Below are positions 27,522 through 37,422 of a stretch of 64,000 nucleotides of DNA, in pieces; positions within the stretch are counted from its first letter, which is position 1; each line of letters opens with the position of its first letter. Both the position numbers and the translations under genes were made by a program. Origin of the DNA: Erysipelotrichales bacterium (GTDB lineage: Bacteria; Bacillota_I; Bacilli_A; Erysipelotrichales; Erysipelotrichaceae); contig CAJTIT010000006.1 in the NCBI GenBank assembly GCA_910576345.1, positions 1 through 64,000 of the forward strand, in the 5' to 3' direction. The notes beneath the pieces are model-generated. The model saw nothing but the letters and a program-made list of their open reading frames with translations. It was not told where the DNA came from and did not search any database.

Positions 27522-28451
27522 ATGACAAGAATCGTTTTTATGGGAACTCCGGATATTGCGTGCGGCATTTTACATCAATTGATTCAAGATAATTATGAAA
27601 TTGTTGGTGTTGTAACACAGCCGGATAAAAAGGCAGGAAGAAAACAGGAACTCAAAGAAAGTGAAGTTAAACAAATGGCGCGTAAGCATCATATTGAAGT
27701 TTTTCAACCGATGCATATCAAAGAAGACTATGAACAGATATTGGACTGGAAGCCCGATCTTATCGTGACATGTGCTTATGGTCAATTTATTCCTTCGCAT
27801 ATATTGGATTTTCCTAAATTCGGTTCCATTAATGTTCATGCATCCTTATTGCCGGAGCTGCGCGGAGGAGCGCCCATTCACTGGGCTGTCATTCAGGGGC
27901 ATAAAAAAACTGGCATGACCATTATGCGAATGGTCAAGCAAATGGATGCAGGTGCGATCATGAAACAAAAAGAAGTGGAAATCGCTGAAAATGATACGAT
28001 GGGTGATGTATATGAAAAGCTGAAACGATGTGGTGCTGCGCTTATTCATGAAAGCATGAAAGACATTCTTGAAAACAATATAGAGTGCATCGAACAAAAT
28101 GAAGCGGAAGCAACGTATGCCTATAATATTACCAAAGAACAAGAACATATTGATTTTACACTAAATATACAACAAGTGTATGATCATATTCGAGGACTCA
28201 TTCCATTTCCGATTGGTTACGCAATGTGTGATGGAAAGAAAATCAAATTTCATCGTGCAAGAATGCAGCGTTGTGCACATTCATATGCAAAAGGTGAAAT
28301 ATGTGGTTATATGAATGGCGGTTATGCAATAGCTGTTGAAGGTGGTTATATTATCATTGATGAAATTCAAATGGAAGGCAAAGGCAAAGTGGATGCGAAA
28401 TCATTTGCGAATGGTCAGGGAAGATCTTTAATCGGAAAGCGTTTTGAATGA
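27522..28451 (+). CDS. fmt: Methionyl-tRNA formyltransferase
   Basis: Formylates initiator Met-tRNA using 10-formyl-THF. 309 residues: VFMGTPDIACGIL start, the catalytic stretch INVHASLLPELRGGAPIHWAV (Asn-His and downstream Asp in MKQMDAG-like MVKQMDAGAIM) and the C-terminal tRNA-binding barrel. Start 27522 has GAGAGGTGATC upstream. In many Firmicutes fmt follows def; here def is 9 kb away on the other strand. Confidence 0.95.
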   Translation: MTRIVFMGTPDIACGILHQLIQDNYEIVGVVTQPDKKAGRKQELKESEVKQMARKHHIEVFQPMHIKEDYEQILDWKPDLIVTCAYGQFIPSHILDFPKFGSINVHASLLPELRGGAPIHWAVIQGHKKTGMTIMRMVKQMDAGAIMKQKEVEIAENDTMGDVYEKLKRCGAALIHESMKDILENNIECIEQNEAEATYAYNITKEQEHIDFTLNIQQVYDHIRGLIPFPIGYAMCDGKKIKFHRARMQRCAHSYAKGEICGYMNGGYAIAVEGGYIIIDEIQMEGKGKVDAKSFANGQGRSLIGKRFE

Positions 28452-28466
28452 AGTGATGAATTATAA

Positions 28467-28502
28467 TAAGGCTAAGGTGTTATTTAACCTTGTCTTTTTT
28501 TA
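28467..28502 (+). terminator. Terminator of fmt
   Basis: AAGGCTAAGGT pairs with AACCTTGTCTT with one bulge, ending in a T-run. Confidence 0.7.
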
Positions 28503-28524
28503 TTAAAAATTGAATTTATCCTAC

Positions 28525-28553
28525 TTGTGAGATAGTTTGATCTTTGTTATAAT
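28525..28553 (+). promoter_or_regulatory. SigA promoter of SpoU methyltransferase gene
   Basis: TTGTGA (28525-28530), 17-base spacer, TATAAT (28548-28553). Confidence 0.65.
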
Positions 28554-28580
28554 TGTAGAAAATTCAAGGAGAATGGATAT

Positions 28581-29333
28581 ATGGAGATTACTTCAATACA
28601 TAATGCGAATGTGAAGGCATGGATGAAATTAAAGGAAAAAAAAGGCAGAGACAAAGCAAGACAGTTTATCGTGGAAGGAAGACATTTGATAGAAGAAGCA
28701 TATCGAGCGAATTGTCTTCGTTGTTTGATTTTATTAAAGGGAATTGCATATCGAAAAACGAAGTTTCCGGTTTATGAAGTCAGTGAGGAGATCATCCGGA
28801 AATTGACGTCTTTAACCTCAAAGGAAACGATGTTGGGCATCTGCGATTTTCCAAAACAAACGATACAAAAAAAAGAACGCTTGATTTTATTGGACGATGT
28901 GCAGGATCCCGGCAATCTTGGCACGATCATACGCACTGCGATTTCTTTTGGCTATGATGCGCTTCTTATGACAAAAGGATGTGCAGATGTTTTCAATGAA
29001 AAGGTCATACGCTCTACACAAGGCGGGATTTTTCATCTGCCAATCTTGAGAGACGACATTGATTCACTGATTCAGTTTTGTAAACAGGAAGATGTGTGCA
29101 TTTATGCGACTAGTTTGCATCAGGCAAAACATCTTCATGAAGTGAAAGTAAGCAAACCCTATGTTTTGGTTTTCGGCAATGAAGGAAGCGGCGTAGGAAA
29201 ACAAGTCTTGGCTTCATGTGATGAAACGATCAAAATTCCAATGGAACAATTTGAATCATTGAATGTCGCTGTGGCTGCCGGTATTTGCATGTATGCGTTT
29301 CGCTATGGTCCATACATAGGAGATTTAAATTGA
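28581..29333 (+). CDS. TrmH/SpoU family RNA methyltransferase
   Basis: SAM-dependent 2'-O-ribose methyltransferase of the SPOUT class, 250 residues. An N-terminal substrate-binding domain (KGRDKARQFIVEGRHLIEEA) is followed by the knotted domain with DDVQDPGNLGTIIRTA, VFGNEGSGVG and the cofactor loop IPMEQFESLNVAVAAGI. Likely an rRNA or tRNA modifier; the exact nucleotide cannot be told. Its TGA overlaps the ATG of the prepilin peptidase gene. Confidence 0.92.
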   Translation: MEITSIHNANVKAWMKLKEKKGRDKARQFIVEGRHLIEEAYRANCLRCLILLKGIAYRKTKFPVYEVSEEIIRKLTSLTSKETMLGICDFPKQTIQKKERLILLDDVQDPGNLGTIIRTAISFGYDALLMTKGCADVFNEKVIRSTQGGIFHLPILRDDIDSLIQFCKQEDVCIYATSLHQAKHLHEVKVSKPYVLVFGNEGSGVGKQVLASCDETIKIPMEQFESLNVAVAAGICMYAFRYGPYIGDLN

Positions 29334-30076
29334 TGATTTTATATGTATATGTAGGCATCCTGGGAGCGATCTTTGCCAGTTTTGTGAATGTTGTCGTTTA
29401 TCGATATCCAAAAGGCATGCAATTTGTGAAAGGCAGAAGTCATTGTCCTTATTGTCATGCGACACTGGACTGGATTGCCATGACGCCTATTTTGGGTTGG
29501 TTCATTTGTAAAGGCAAATGTCGATATTGTCATTCCACTATTTCTTTGCGTTATCCGCTTGTTGAAACAATGGGCGCTGTTTTTATGATAATGGCAGTGT
29601 CTTGTTTTGGTCTTACTGTACAAGCAATTTGTATTTCTATCATTTTTATGGTGTTGTTATGTATTGCATGGATCGATGTAGATACATTATGGATTTCAAA
29701 TGATTTTTTAATCCTATTGATGATTTTGGCAGTTTGGTTGACTTTTTATCAAACGAATCTTTCATTTATGAATCATCTGTTGGGAAGCATATCAGCCGCA
29801 TGTCCCATGCTGTTGTTGAATCTAATTGTAAAAGATAGTTTTGGCGGTGGAGATATAAAACTGATGTTTATATGTGGGTGGATGCTAGGTATGCCATGCG
29901 CTGTTGTGGCAGATCTGATAGCGGTATTCAGTGCCGGTCTCTATGCTTGTTATCTTTTGTTTTGCAAGCGTATCAAAAGATACGATCATATTGCTTTTGG
30001 TCCATTCCTGTGTCTTGGCATTGTCATATCCATGTGTTATGGAATGCAGCTATTGGAATGGTATTTGTTATGGTAA
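29333..30076 (+). CDS. comC: Prepilin peptidase (ComC/PilD family, A24)
   Basis: Membrane aspartate protease that cleaves and usually methylates type IV pilin-like prepilins, including competence pseudopilins. 247 residues with about eight helices. An N-terminal cytoplasmic loop has the two CxxC pairs (CPYCHA, CKGKCRYCHS); the catalytic aspartates are in WIDVDTLWIS and FGGGDIKLM (the GxGD motif). Start 29333 overlaps the upstream stop as ATGA. It fits functionally with comEA-comEC at 14.6 kb. Confidence 0.93.
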   Translation: MILYVYVGILGAIFASFVNVVVYRYPKGMQFVKGRSHCPYCHATLDWIAMTPILGWFICKGKCRYCHSTISLRYPLVETMGAVFMIMAVSCFGLTVQAICISIIFMVLLCIAWIDVDTLWISNDFLILLMILAVWLTFYQTNLSFMNHLLGSISAACPMLLLNLIVKDSFGGGDIKLMFICGWMLGMPCAVVADLIAVFSAGLYACYLLFCKRIKRYDHIAFGPFLCLGIVISMCYGMQLLEWYLLW

Positions 30077-30129
30077 GTGTTTCCTTTTTAACGTGTTGTC
30101 ATATACAATCTGTCTGTTTTCATTATGAA

Positions 30130-30412
30130 AATGGTTGAAATTTGTAACAACATCGTGTATACTTACACCGATAAATGTTGATCAGGCTAAGTATGCAAAT
30201 CGTTTTTTATCAGGGATAGGTGATCATGGACTGAAAGTCATCTTTAAAAGGCCTTGCAGAAATTCACCTGGGAGTGAGAGCAAACCTCTTCCGTTTTACA
30301 TGACGGTTATCCATGTATGAAAGGTAATAAAGTGTGTCGTTTGACAAAACAGGATGGTACCGCGCAAATAAACTTGCGTTCCTGTGTTGAGCGACATTTT
30401 TATTTGTTACAG
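30130..30412 (+). promoter_or_regulatory. T-box riboswitch upstream of pheST
   Basis: The T-box core AGGATGGTACCGCG (from 30351) follows a long structured leader. It is followed by a CGCAA/TTGCG hairpin, ACAGGA/TCCTGT pairing and CGACA plus a T-run, the usual antiterminator/terminator switch. A TTC triplet at 30263-30265, followed by A and inside an AGGTGA/TCACCT helix, is the best candidate specifier and matches tRNA-Phe. Uncharged tRNA-Phe would allow read-through into pheS. Confidence 0.9.
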
Positions 30413-30432
30413 AAACAGAAAGGAATATGGCG

Positions 30433-31473
30433 ATGGAACATTTAACAAAAATTAAAGAACAGGCAAAAACAGAAATCGAAGCCTGCGAAGACAACGCAAG
30501 TTTACAACAGCTGCGCATTTTGTATTTAGGAAAAAAAGGGCCGATTCAAGAAGTAATGAAAACAATGAAGGATCTACCTAAGGAAGAACGTCCTGCATTT
30601 GGCGCACAAGTCAATGAAGTGAAAAATGAAATCTCACAGTTGTTGGAAGAGCGCAAAACGATTTTGGAAGAAAAAGAAATGTTGGAAACGATGGAACAAG
30701 AAAGGATCGATATTACGTTATCCGGATATCGTCCTCATATGGGAAACATGCATCCGCTGATGATCGTACAACAAGAATTGGAAGACATTTTTATCGGATT
30801 GGGATATCAGGTAGCGGAAGGACCGGAAGTGGAATGCGATCTTTACAATTTTGAACGCGCCAATATTCCAAAGGATCACCCTGCTAGAGACATGCAGGAC
30901 ACCTTCTTTATCAACGCTGAAGAATTGTTGAGAACTCATACGACGGCAGTGCAGATGCGGCAGCTTGAAAAGTATCATGAAGAAGGCAAGGAATTGATCA
31001 AAGTCATCTGTCCGGGAAAAGTATATCGCCGCGATGACGACGATGCAACCCATTCCCATCAGTTTATGCAATGTGAAGGATTGGTCGTAGGCAAAGATAT
31101 TCAATTATCTGATTTAAAAGGAACGCTTTCTTTCATGGCGAAAAAAATGTTTGGTGATAAACGAATCATTCGTTTTCGACCAAGCTATTTCCAATTTACA
31201 GAGCCAAGTGTGGAAGTGGATGTTTCTTGTCATATTTGTGGGGGAAAAGGCTGTCATGTATGTAAGGGAACCGGATGGATTGAAATTCTAGGCGCAGGCA
31301 TGATCCATCCGAATGTTTTGGAAATGGCTGGCTTTGACAGCACGAAAGTAAGTGGATTTGCTTTTGGTATGGGCATTGAGCGTGTGGCAATGCTGAAATA
31401 TGGCATTGATGATATTCGTTCTTTTTATACGAATGATCTTCGCTTTTTGAAGATGTTCAACCGGTTTGAATAA
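30433..31473 (+). CDS. pheS: Phenylalanine-tRNA ligase alpha subunit
   Basis: Catalytic class II synthetase subunit, acting as an alpha2-beta2 enzyme with PheT. 346 residues: N-terminal coiled coil, motif 1 region [19 protein letters not shown], motif 2 [21 protein letters not shown], the [15 protein letters not shown] Phe pocket, and motif 3 [17 protein letters not shown] 30433 is preferred since AAAGGA (30419-30424) is 8 bases before it; ATG 30427 would leave only 2. Confidence 0.96.
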   Translation: MEHLTKIKEQAKTEIEACEDNASLQQLRILYLGKKGPIQEVMKTMKDLPKEERPAFGAQVNEVKNEISQLLEERKTILEEKEMLETMEQERIDITLSGYRPHMGNMHPLMIVQQELEDIFIGLGYQVAEGPEVECDLYNFERANIPKDHPARDMQDTFFINAEELLRTHTTAVQMRQLEKYHEEGKELIKVICPGKVYRRDDDDATHSHQFMQCEGLVVGKDIQLSDLKGTLSFMAKKMFGDKRIIRFRPSYFQFTEPSVEVDVSCHICGGKGCHVCKGTGWIEILGAGMIHPNVLEMAGFDSTKVSGFAFGMGIERVAMLKYGIDDIRSFYTNDLRFLKMFNRFE

Positions 31474-31485
31474 GGAGGTATCTCT

Positions 31486-33891
31486 ATGTTAATCAGTAGA
31501 AAATGGTTAAGTCAATATATGGATTTGGGAAATCGATCCATGGAAGAAATCGCAGATAAGATTACGTCTGCAGGTCTTGAAGTTGAAGGTATCATAAAGA
31601 TGAGTGAAGGCAGCAATCTGGTCATTGGTCATGTATGTTCCTGCATCGATCATCCGGACAGCGATCATTTGCATGTATGTCAAGTTGATTTGGGTGATAA
31701 TATAGAACAGATTGTATGCGGCGCACCCAATGTCGCTTCCGGACAAAAAGTCATCGTCGCAAAGGTCGGAGCGAAACTTCCCGATGGTGAAATTAATGCC
31801 GGTATGATTCGTGGTCAAGCATCCAACGGTATGATCTGTTCTTTATTGGAATTAGGCGTCGATCCTCATCTGTTGAGTGAAGAAAGCAAAAACGGTATCG
31901 AAGTGCTGGATGAGAATGCACCGATCGGTCATAGTGATCCATTGGGATATCTTGGCTTGGATGATGTGATTTTGGATATCGGTTTAACGCCAAATCGTAA
32001 TGACTGTATGGCTGCTTGGGCAATGGCAAAAGAAGTGGGTGCAATTTTGAATCTGCCGGTAACATTACCTGTCTGCGATGGTATGGCGATGCAGGAAGGG
32101 TTGAAAGCAACTTTAAAAGTTGCCAGTGACACAGAGAAATGTCCACTGTTTTTAGGAAAGGTCATTCATCATGTGACGATCAAGGAAAGTCCAAAATGGA
32201 TGAAAGAATTGTTGCATGCATCCGGTGTAAAATCCATCAATAACGTGGTGGATATTTCCAATATCGTTATGCTGGAGACAGGACAGCCGATGCATTTTTA
32301 TGACAAGGATGCGCTGCCTTCTTTGGAAATCACTGTAAAAGATCAGATGCAGACCTCCTATACGGCTTTGGATAAAGAAACATATAAAATCTTACCTGAT
32401 GACATCATGATTACCAATCAAGGGAAACCAATTGGCATTGCCGGTATTATGGGTGGGAATGATTCAAAAATCGAACAGACGACAAGAGGTATCGTTTTGG
32501 AAGCGGCGATTTTCCATCATGTATCGATTCGTAATACGGCAAGGCGTTTGAACTTGAATACAGATGCCAGCATTCGTTATCAAAAAGGTATTGAGCCGCT
32601 TGCGACGTATAAAGCATTGGATCGTGCCGTGCAGTTATTGATCGAATACGCAGATGCCTCTAAAATAGAAGAAACGGTTGTTTGTGGATCCAATCATTAT
32701 GAACCAACAGAACTGGATGTGAATTTGGAAAGAATCAATCATTTGTTAGGTACAAATTTTACAGAAGCAGAAGTTTTGAACGTATTGGAACGTCTGCATT
32801 TAAGTCCATCTAAAACAAGCGACGATATTCATTTGATGATTCCAAGTTATCGTCAGGATTTGCGTATTGAAGCAGACATAGCAGAAGAAATCATTCGCAT
32901 CCTTGGCTATGATCATTTGGATGAAACGCTGCCAACCATGCCTGCGACATTGGGCATGCTGGATGCGCGTCAACAGATGCGTCGTCGCTTGCGTAATGAA
33001 TTAACGATTTGTGGCTATCAGGAAGCAATTACCTATACGCTGGTATCGGATCAGCGCAATGAAGATGCCATCTTGGGACTGGATGAACCTGTTGTATTGG
33101 CATCACCAATGAGTGAGGATCGCAAAATCGTTCGTCGTAGTATCCTACCATCTTTATTAGGTAGTGTAGCTTATAATCAGAATCGATCCATGAAGGATGT
33201 TGCGTTATTTGAGATTTCCAATGTTTATGGAAAAAATCATGTGGAAGAACATCTTGCCATTGCGATGAGCGGGGATATCCAAAGTAGTCGTTGGCAGGGA
33301 ATCAAAATCAAAGCCGATTTTTATACAATGAAGGGGATGTTGATCAGTTTGTTAAGTTCTTTGGGGTTTGAGGGCAAGCGAATCAGTGTACAACCAAATA
33401 CGCTAGACAAGGTGCATTTTCATCCATATCAGTCCGCATGTCTGTATATGGGCAAGGAGTTATTGGCGATATTTGGTACGATTCATCCAAAAATGGCAAA
33501 GCAATATGACGTTTCCCATGTGGTCATGGCAGAGTTGACATTAGAGCCGTTAATGAAACAAAAACCAAGCAAGGTAAAATATATGCCGATTTCTAAATAT
33601 CCTTCAGTTACACAAGACCTTGCATTTGTAGTTTCAAAGGATGTAAATGTTGCGGATATTATCAAAGCAATAGAAAAGAACGGTAAATTGGATAAGGAAC
33701 AGGTCATTGTAAATATAGAAGTCTTCGATGTTTATACAGGAGAACATGTAGAACAAGGGTATAAATCTATAGCACTTTCTGTTACATTCCAATCATCAAA
33801 ACGCACGCTTTCTGAAACAGAAATTCAATCGTTGCGTGAACAGATTTTGAGTGCATTGGAAAGTGATGTACATGCAATACTAAGAAAATAA
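31486..33891 (+). CDS. pheT: Phenylalanine-tRNA ligase beta subunit
   Basis: 801-residue partner of PheS. It carries the N-terminal OB tRNA-binding domain (VIGHVCSCIDHPDSDHLHVC, IVCGAPNVASGQKV), B3/B4 editing region (LTPNRNDCMAAWAMAKEV, INNVVDISNIVMLETGQPMH), B5 and the catalytic-like core, and a C-terminal anticodon-binding FDX-ACB domain (PISKYPSVTQDLAFVV). It begins 12 bases after pheS with SD AAGGAGGT, under the same T-box. Confidence 0.96.
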   Translation: MLISRKWLSQYMDLGNRSMEEIADKITSAGLEVEGIIKMSEGSNLVIGHVCSCIDHPDSDHLHVCQVDLGDNIEQIVCGAPNVASGQKVIVAKVGAKLPDGEINAGMIRGQASNGMICSLLELGVDPHLLSEESKNGIEVLDENAPIGHSDPLGYLGLDDVILDIGLTPNRNDCMAAWAMAKEVGAILNLPVTLPVCDGMAMQEGLKATLKVASDTEKCPLFLGKVIHHVTIKESPKWMKELLHASGVKSINNVVDISNIVMLETGQPMHFYDKDALPSLEITVKDQMQTSYTALDKETYKILPDDIMITNQGKPIGIAGIMGGNDSKIEQTTRGIVLEAAIFHHVSIRNTARRLNLNTDASIRYQKGIEPLATYKALDRAVQLLIEYADASKIEETVVCGSNHYEPTELDVNLERINHLLGTNFTEAEVLNVLERLHLSPSKTSDDIHLMIPSYRQDLRIEADIAEEIIRILGYDHLDETLPTMPATLGMLDARQQMRRRLRNELTICGYQEAITYTLVSDQRNEDAILGLDEPVVLASPMSEDRKIVRRSILPSLLGSVAYNQNRSMKDVALFEISNVYGKNHVEEHLAIAMSGDIQSSRWQGIKIKADFYTMKGMLISLLSSLGFEGKRISVQPNTLDKVHFHPYQSACLYMGKELLAIFGTIHPKMAKQYDVSHVVMAELTLEPLMKQKPSKVKYMPISKYPSVTQDLAFVVSKDVNVADIIKAIEKNGKLDKEQVIVNIEVFDVYTGEHVEQGYKSIALSVTFQSSKRTLSETEIQSLREQILSALESDVHAILRK

Positions 33892-33898
33892 ATCAATA

Positions 33899-33923
33899 GA
33901 AAAAGAGGTTGTCCTCTTTTTTT
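33899..33923 (+). terminator. Terminator of pheST
   Basis: AAAAAGAGG-TTGT-CCTCTTTTTTT. It can also serve the converging metallophosphoesterase gene, since the A-tract becomes a U-tract on the other strand. Confidence 0.85.
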
Positions 33924-33925
33924 GT

Positions 33926-34843
33926 TTATTCTGTCTTTTGTTCATTCTTATTTGTTTCAACTTTTGGCTGTGTCTGTATCTCTTCATGCTGTAAACGATA
34001 TACAATCATTTGCGGCGGAGAAAACAGGCGCATGTCCATCGTAGATGTACCAAGACCGTTGGTGATATGCAGCGTCATATTTTTTATCGTATGCTTGCCA
34101 TGATTGTATCGCTGCGCACCTTCTTCAGATGATAAAGAGCCAATCAAAGGGAGAGAAATCTGTGCTGCATGCGAATGTCCGGACAGCATCAAATCAATTT
34201 TATCATCCGGGAAGTTTTCCAAAAATGCTGTATCGGGACAATGTGCGACAAGAATATTGAATGAATCACTTGATACATTGCTGAAAGCACTCTCCATATC
34301 TATCAATCCGTTGATGTAAGAATCCAATCCTATGAGTGTAATGCTTTCTTTCGATCCGTTTCGGATTTTAATGGATTTGTTGTCTAGCAGTTCAAAATCG
34401 GCGGTATATAAAACGTCTTTTACCATTTTTGTGACATCTTCAGCAACATTGTCCTGTTCTCCTAAAACTGCAAATTTTCCAAGTGGGGCATGAATGTCTT
34501 TTAACAACTGACTTACTTCTTGTTTTGTTACATCATTAGGCGCATAAGTCAATGGAAGATTGAATACATCGCCGCCAAAAATCACAACATCCGGTCCTGC
34601 TTCATTGATTGCGTTGACCATTTTTGTTAAACGCTCTTTATTCATGAAATGGTTGTATTCCAAATCGGAGAGAAAAGCAATTTTGACATCATTCATGGAT
34701 GAAGGTATCTTTGCACTTTTAAATGATTCATAATCTACATTTAGACGTTCTACAGATACAAAAATTGAATAAAAAAAGATACCTGCGGCACAGACGGCCA
34801 AAAACAGCAAAATGGAAACAACTTTCAGTAATTTTTTAATCAT
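33926..34843 (-). CDS. Metallophosphoesterase-like protein with altered metal ligands
   Basis: 305 residues: N-terminal membrane anchor (LLKVVSILLFLAVCAAGIFF) and an extracytoplasmic calcineurin-like domain of the YkuE type. Conserved parts are FLSD (D60), FGGD (D92), VAH (H201) and GHSH (222-225). Two motifs deviate: the usual DxH reads D60-L-E62, and GNHD reads G128-E-Q-D131. Acidic residues replace histidine and asparagine, so metal choice or activity may differ. A C-terminal tail rich in Gln, Lys and Glu follows. Monocistronic, facing pheT. Confidence 0.82.
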   Translation of the reverse strand: MIKKLLKVVSILLFLAVCAAGIFFYSIFVSVERLNVDYESFKSAKIPSSMNDVKIAFLSDLEYNHFMNKERLTKMVNAINEAGPDVVIFGGDVFNLPLTYAPNDVTKQEVSQLLKDIHAPLGKFAVLGEQDNVAEDVTKMVKDVLYTADFELLDNKSIKIRNGSKESITLIGLDSYINGLIDMESAFSNVSSDSFNILVAHCPDTAFLENFPDDKIDLMLSGHSHAAQISLPLIGSLSSEEGAQRYNHGKHTIKNMTLHITNGLGTSTMDMRLFSPPQMIVYRLQHEEIQTQPKVETNKNEQKTE

Positions 34844-34920
34844 GAAGATACCACCTCATATATAGTACTATTTTACCATAAACGGCACAAGGGGAAAAGA
34901 AAACTCCATTTGAAGTTTTC

Positions 34921-36756
34921 TTAACTTGATTTCGTATTTGTTGTTTTTTTACGATTCTCTGTTTTTGTCGTTGATGCAATTTTTGCATTTCGATTTGCAA
35001 GCATTTGTTCCATTGCTTTTTTTGAATTCAAAATAACCGGTATTACAATGGGATTTCGATGTGTTTTATGATATAGGAATGGTTCCAGCGTAGAGCGTAT
35101 GGTATTTTTCAATTCTGAGAAAGTGGTGCGCTGTGCCATTTTTTCTTTCAATGCATGATAAACGATGTTTTCTGCCTCTTTTAACAACCCTTGTGAATCC
35201 TTGATGAAAACAAAACCGCGTGATACGATCATTGGGCGTGCAAGAATACGGTTTTCACTGGAATCAATCGCTGCAATGACGGCAACCAAACCATTATCCG
35301 CCAATATTTTGCGATCCTTCAAGACTGCGGTAGAAACGCCGCTGATATCATTGCCATCCACATAGATATCGTCTGCTTGAATGCGATAAGAAGAAGGAAA
35401 GACTTTGCCGTTTCGCATGATCAGTACGTCACCATTTGCACACATGAAGATGTTTTCTTCCGGAATACCGGTTTCCATCGCTGTTGCGCCATGTTGCTTC
35501 AACATTTTGTATTCGCCATGAATGGGCATGAAGTATTTTGGTTTGATCAGCTGCAACATCAGTTTTTGTTCTTCTTGGGATGCATGACCGGTCGTATGCA
35601 AATTGGTTAAAACAGATTTTGTCAGCACATGTGCGCCGAAACGGAATAATTTATTGACAACTTGGTTGACGCTAGCGCCGTTGCCGGGAATCGGAGAAGA
35701 AGAAAATACGACCGTATCGCCTGGAATCAGTTTGATATAGCGATGTGTTCCGTTAGCAATGCGGGATAGAGCAGCTAGGGGCTCTCCTTGACTTCCGGTG
35801 CATACGATACATACTTTATTTGCAGGTAGCGTATTTAATTGTTCCGGGGTTATAAAGTGTTGTGCACCAACTTTGATCGTGCCTAGTTTTCTACCAATCG
35901 TTACTACATTTTCCATGCTTCTGCCGAAGATGATGACTTTACGGCCGCACTTTACGGCAGCTTCCAATATTTGCGCCACACGATGAACGTTAGATGCAAA
36001 TGTTGCGACGATCAGTCGACCTTTGGTCTTGCGCATGATTTCAAAAATTTCATTGGCAACTTTTCGCTCTGAAATGGAAAAGTCTTCCACACCAGAATTG
36101 GTGGAGTCACTCATTAACATCGTGACGCCAATTTGTCCAATATACGCCATGACTTGATAATCTGCGTTGGTTCCGACCGGTGTCAAGTCGAATTTGAAAT
36201 CACCGGTATGTACAACACGCCCGTTTGGCGTATTGATTAAGATTCCCAAAGAATCAGGAATGGAATGAACCGTATTGAAAAAACCACATGTAAAATGCTC
36301 CATCGTTACGCTGGAGTTGGCGTTAATTTCATGAATCTGCACAGAGCGAAGCATTTTGCGCTCTTCTAGTTTTTTATTAATCAACGACACCGCAAAGCGA
36401 GGCGCGTAAATATCTGAAATGGAAACTGTTTTTAACAAAAAAGGTATTCCACCAATATGATCTTCATGTCCATGGGTAATAATCAACACCTTTTTCTTTG
36501 CCTTGTTTTTGACCAGATAGGCATAATCCGGAATGACATAATCCACACCGAGCAAATTTTCTTCAGGAAAACGAACACCGGAATCCACGATTAAAATTTC
36601 ATCTTCGTGTTCAAAGCAGTACATATTTTTTCCAACTTCACCCAGACCGCCCAAAGCGTATACGAGTGTATCGGAACGTCTATGATCGATTCGATTATAC
36701 GTGTTTTTAGAATTTCCTTGATTTCTCGGTGCATTCGTACGATGATGATTGTTCAT
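34921..36756 (-). CDS. rnj: Ribonuclease J
   Basis: Metallo-beta-lactamase/beta-CASP endo- and 5'-exoribonuclease of mRNA decay and rRNA maturation. Motifs: GGLGEVGKNMY, VDSGVRFPEE, ITHGHEDHIGG (zinc ligands), HTGDFKFDL, beta-CASP CTGSQGEP and the HTTGHASQEE and MPIHGEYKML segments. 611 residues from ATG 36756, which has AAGGAG upstream; longer reading from 36792 lacks a site. The N terminus has a basic, Asn/His-rich extension and the C terminus a Lys/Thr/Asn-rich tail, both outside the usual fold. Only one RNase J is seen in this window. Confidence 0.95.
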   Translation of the reverse strand: MNNHHRTNAPRNQGNSKNTYNRIDHRRSDTLVYALGGLGEVGKNMYCFEHEDEILIVDSGVRFPEENLLGVDYVIPDYAYLVKNKAKKKVLIITHGHEDHIGGIPFLLKTVSISDIYAPRFAVSLINKKLEERKMLRSVQIHEINANSSVTMEHFTCGFFNTVHSIPDSLGILINTPNGRVVHTGDFKFDLTPVGTNADYQVMAYIGQIGVTMLMSDSTNSGVEDFSISERKVANEIFEIMRKTKGRLIVATFASNVHRVAQILEAAVKCGRKVIIFGRSMENVVTIGRKLGTIKVGAQHFITPEQLNTLPANKVCIVCTGSQGEPLAALSRIANGTHRYIKLIPGDTVVFSSSPIPGNGASVNQVVNKLFRFGAHVLTKSVLTNLHTTGHASQEEQKLMLQLIKPKYFMPIHGEYKMLKQHGATAMETGIPEENIFMCANGDVLIMRNGKVFPSSYRIQADDIYVDGNDISGVSTAVLKDRKILADNGLVAVIAAIDSSENRILARPMIVSRGFVFIKDSQGLLKEAENIVYHALKEKMAQRTTFSELKNTIRSTLEPFLYHKTHRNPIVIPVILNSKKAMEQMLANRNAKIASTTKTENRKKTTNTKSS

Positions 36757-36852
36757 AAAAACTCCTTTCTCTGCACCTTGTCTGCAAGACATTATAACAT
36801 AGTTTCATAGAAATACCTATGCTTTTTTTGGGAAATGTTGAAATGCGTATAC

Positions 36853-36881
36853 GAAAAACAGTTGTTATTCAATAACAACTG
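36853..36881 (-). terminator. Terminator overlapping the end of def
   Basis: On the minus strand CAGTTGTTATT-G-AATAACAACTG is followed by five Ts. The left arm includes the last sense codons and the stop codon of def. Confidence 0.8.
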
Positions 36882-37422
36882 CATCAGGATCTTCTTTCCA
36901 TGGATCTTCTTTATTAATGTGGTCATAGAATAAACGACCGCTCAAATGATCGATTTCATGTTGTAAAACAATCGCTTCATAACCATCCGCATGAATCAAC
37001 ACTTCTTTTTTTGCCAATGCATCATAAGCCTTCACTTTGATTCTGGCATGACGTACAACATATCCAACATGCTCCTGATCAACGGACAGGCAACCTTCTC
37101 CGGATTTCAGATAGGCGTTTTGTGCGCTGTGTGAGACGATCCTTGGATTTGCCAACAGATATTCTTTTTTACCATCTTCTCCATAATCAATGGATATGGC
37201 TACCAGCTGTTTTAAAATTCCGATTTGCACAGCCGAAATACCTACAGAAGGGCGCAGATTTTGCTCTTTGCTTTTGATAGGATCAATAGAATCACGTACA
37301 TACGTCAACATCGTTTTTAGGATTGTATCATCTTCATCCGTTAAAGGAACAGCTACTTTCTCACTCTTTAAACGAATTCTTGGATCATCGTCTTTTACGA
37401 TTGTTTCATTGTTAATGATCAT
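36865..37422 (-). CDS. def: Peptide deformylase
   Basis: Removes the N-formyl group from new proteins; the counterpart of fmt. 185 residues with the three family motifs: GISAVQIG, EGCLS (metal Cys) and HEIDHLSG (metal His and catalytic Glu). The long insert between motifs and the length fit the type 2 form of Gram-positives. Start 37422 has AAAGGAG upstream on the minus strand. Confidence 0.95.
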   Translation of the reverse strand: MIINNETIVKDDDPRIRLKSEKVAVPLTDEDDTILKTMLTYVRDSIDPIKSKEQNLRPSVGISAVQIGILKQLVAISIDYGEDGKKEYLLANPRIVSHSAQNAYLKSGEGCLSVDQEHVGYVVRHARIKVKAYDALAKKEVLIHADGYEAIVLQHEIDHLSGRLFYDHINKEDPWKEDPDAVVIE

